Source: Sphingomonas sp. AOB5 (GTDB lineage Bacteria > Pseudomonadota > Alphaproteobacteria > Sphingomonadales > Sphingomonadaceae). From it: a stretch of 64,000 nt of DNA. This document shows, one piece after another, positions 62,508 through 64,000 of this stretch. Position numbers and translations under genes: made by a program. The DNA lies in assembly GCF_029433115.1 (NCBI RefSeq), contig NZ_JARNTV010000002.1:105444-169443 (forward strand), written 5' to 3'. Position 1 is the first letter of the stretch. Each line of letters opens with the position of its first letter. Below the pieces are notes generated by a model that was not told the DNA's origin, ran no database searches, and worked only from the letters and a program-made list of their open reading frames with translations.

Positions 62508-63863
62508 TCAGCGGATCGCGGCGCCCGCGGCCAGCGCCCGCTCGCGCGCTTCGCGATGGCCGATGATCTTCGCCGGATAGCTTTGCGGGCGCATTCCGGC
62601 GGCTTCGGGATCGTGGATCGCGGCGTCGGGAACATCGGCCAGCTCGGGCACCCATTCGCGGATATAACCGCCCGCGTCGAACTTCTCGGACTGGACCAGC
62701 GGCGCCATGATCCGACCCCACATGTTCGAATCGACTCCGGTCCCCGCCACCCATTGCCAGTTGACGCTGTTGTTGCCGTAATCGGCATCGACCAGCGTAT
62801 CCCAGAACCAGCGCTCGCCCGCGCGCCAGTCGATCAGCAAATGCTTCACCAGGAAACTGGCAGCGATCATCCGCACGCGGTTATGCATCCATCCCGTCGC
62901 CCAGAGTTGGCGCATCCCGGCATCGACGATGGGATAGCCGGTGCGGCCCTGCTGCCACGCCTTCAGATCATGCGCGCTGTTGCGCCACGCGAGCGCATCG
63001 AACGCAGGCCGCCCGTTGCGATAGCCATAGCGCGGCATCGCCAGCGTCAGGCTGGCGGCAAAGTCGCGCCATGCCATCTCCTTGCGGAACTTGTCCGCAT
63101 TCCGCGCACGGTCGAGCTTGTGCCAGACGGTCGCGGGCGAGATCTCGCCGAAATGCAGATGCGGCGAGAGGCGCGAGGTGGCCTCGATATTCGGAAAGTC
63201 CCGGCGCGCTTCGTAATCGACCACCTCGTCGACGAAATCATCCGCCTTGCGCAGCGCGTCCGCTTCACCCGGCGCCCAGTCCACGGCAAAGCTCTTCGCC
63301 CAATCGGGCTTGGCCGGCAGCAGGTCCCAGTCCGCCAACTTCTCGCTTTCCGGCCATGTATCCGGCGCGGGAATGTTCCGCGGCACCGGCAGATCGTCCG
63401 GCGGTGGCATCCGCTCGTTCAGCGCGCGCCAGAAGGCCGAATAGACCTTGTACTGCCCGCCCGACCCGGTGGTGATGTCGCGAAGCGGCGCGAGGTGATT
63501 GCCGTCATGCAGGTGCAGCCGGTCGCCAAGCGCCGCCTCGGCCTTCACCCACCACGGCTCGTAATGACGGATCGCGTGGATTTCCGAAGCGCCGGTCTCG
63601 GTGGCCAGCTTCTCCAACTCGGCCACCACCTCGCCCCGCTTCAGGATCAAGCGCGACCCCTTGGCCTCCAGCGCCGCCGCAAGGCTAGCCAGCGAATGAT
63701 GCAACCACCAACGCTGCGCCCCGCCCATCCGCCAACGGCCCGGAGCCTCATCGTCCAGCACATAGACCGGGATCACCGCACCCATATGGGCAGCGGCGAT
63801 CAGCGCAGGCTGGTCATGCAGGCGAAGGTCCTGGCGGAGCCAGAGCAGGACAGATCCGGTCAT
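62508..63863 (-). CDS. phrB: Deoxyribodipyrimidine photolyase
   Basis: Light-dependent repair of pyrimidine dimers. A 451-residue class I photolyase: N-terminal Rossmann domain (VLLWLRQDLRLHDQPAL), and the FAD domain with TGYPIVDAGMRQLWATGWMHNRVRM and the WQWVAGTGVDSN... segment. It lies upstream of cfa on the same strand, with a 51-bp gap. I saw no LexA box in front of it. Confidence 0.96.
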   Translation of the reverse strand: MTGSVLLWLRQDLRLHDQPALIAAAHMGAVIPVYVLDDEAPGRWRMGGAQRWWLHHSLASLAAALEAKGSRLILKRGEVVAELEKLATETGASEIHAIRHYEPWWVKAEAALGDRLHLHDGNHLAPLRDITTGSGGQYKVYSAFWRALNERMPPPDDLPVPRNIPAPDTWPESEKLADWDLLPAKPDWAKSFAVDWAPGEADALRKADDFVDEVVDYEARRDFPNIEATSRLSPHLHFGEISPATVWHKLDRARNADKFRKEMAWRDFAASLTLAMPRYGYRNGRPAFDALAWRNSAHDLKAWQQGRTGYPIVDAGMRQLWATGWMHNRVRMIAASFLVKHLLIDWRAGERWFWDTLVDADYGNNSVNWQWVAGTGVDSNMWGRIMAPLVQSEKFDAGGYIREWVPELADVPDAAIHDPEAAGMRPQSYPAKIIGHREARERALAAGAAIR

Positions 63864-63900
63864 CGGCGTGCCAACGGCCGGATTGCCTTTAGGCTCCCGC

Positions 63901-64000
63901 TCACTCCGCCCGAGGCTGCTTGTCCACCAACCAGGTTTGTCCCTTGGCGACGAGCTTTTGGAGGTCGGGCGTCTTGCCGTCGCTTGCGGCCTTGTTCTGC
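63901..64000 (-). CDS. C-terminal end of an unidentified gene (cut by window edge)
   Basis: Open reading frame from the right edge down to a TGA at 63901, encoding KTPDLQKLVAKGQTWLVDKQ and a few more residues as the C-terminus of a protein that begins beyond the window. Co-directional with phrB, 37 bp upstream. Only about 32 residues are visible and I do not recognise the family. Confidence 0.5.
   Translation of the reverse strand, partial: QNKAASDGKTPDLQKLVAKGQTWLVDKQPRAE

Overview
The window looks like a chromosomal segment of a sphingomonad (Alphaproteobacteria, Sphingomonadaceae, Sphingomonas-like). This rests on high GC, dense co-directional genes with 1-4 bp start/stop overlaps, the metG-tatD-MBL and rpsB/tsf...fabZ gene orders, a large TonB-dependent receptor, an outer-membrane biogenesis locus without lpxD or lpxA (sphingomonads use glycosphingolipids in place of LPS), and an alphaproteobacterial-type LexA box. 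I see no transposase, prophage or CRISPR array. Most of the window is core genome with a few accessory patches.

Layout. 1-10.2 kb, all minus strand: mltB, rlpA, dacA, holB, a secreted cystatin-like protein, metG, tatD, an MBL hydrolase, a small membrane protein, a membrane-anchored aspartic protease and mazG. 10.3 kb: tRNA-Ser(TGA). 10.4-15 kb: a DUF1772 protein, a FemAB/CelD-like acyltransferase with a Wzx-type flippase, and a serine hydrolase. 15-18 kb: a TonB-dependent receptor. 18.3-22.8 kb: peptidoglycan recycling and remodelling (AmpG-like permease, a beta-lactamase-fold partner, a PBP4-type dacB). 22.9-24.1 kb: a TIGR02588/TIGR02587 membrane pair. 24.2-29.9 kb: a LysR-led D-glutamate / N-acyl-D-amino-acid operon (dgcR-dgcN-dgcA-deacylase-symporter). 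30-31.2 kb: a PilZ protein and rpmE. 31.3-40.6 kb: the conserved envelope and translation run pyrH-frr-uppS-cdsA-dxr-rseP-bamA-skp-fabZ. 40.7-43.7 kb: two small genes and a secreted transglutaminase. 43.7-45.7 kb: rpsB-tsf. 46-47.7 kb: an SOS-box-controlled small membrane protein, then psd-pssA. 47.8-51.7 kb: an AAC(6')-like acetyltransferase, REP elements, icd and a bacterial PH-domain pair. 51.7-54.4 kb: a regulator fused to a pseudo-hydrolase and a structured RNA candidate. 54.4-57.6 kb: MerR/acyl-CoA dehydrogenase and hisI. 57.7-63.9 kb: purF, an SDR, a serine hydrolase lipoprotein, cfa and phrB. Partial genes sit at both ends.

How the genes work together. Cell-envelope turnover dominates: lytic transglycosylase, RlpA, two DD-carboxypeptidases, a muropeptide permease, and four beta-lactamase-fold hydrolases counting the AmpG partner and the cfa partner. 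The BAM/Skp/RseP/CdsA/UppS/Dxr run supplies outer-membrane proteins, lipids and undecaprenyl carrier; psd/pssA and cfa make and modify phospholipids. The D-glutamate operon could feed on D-amino acids, including those released from peptidoglycan. The points most worth following are the LexA-box-controlled 74-residue membrane protein at 46.0 kb, the HTH/pseudo-hydrolase fusion at 51.7-53.5 kb, and the D-glutamate operon with its extra secreted deacylase and symporter.
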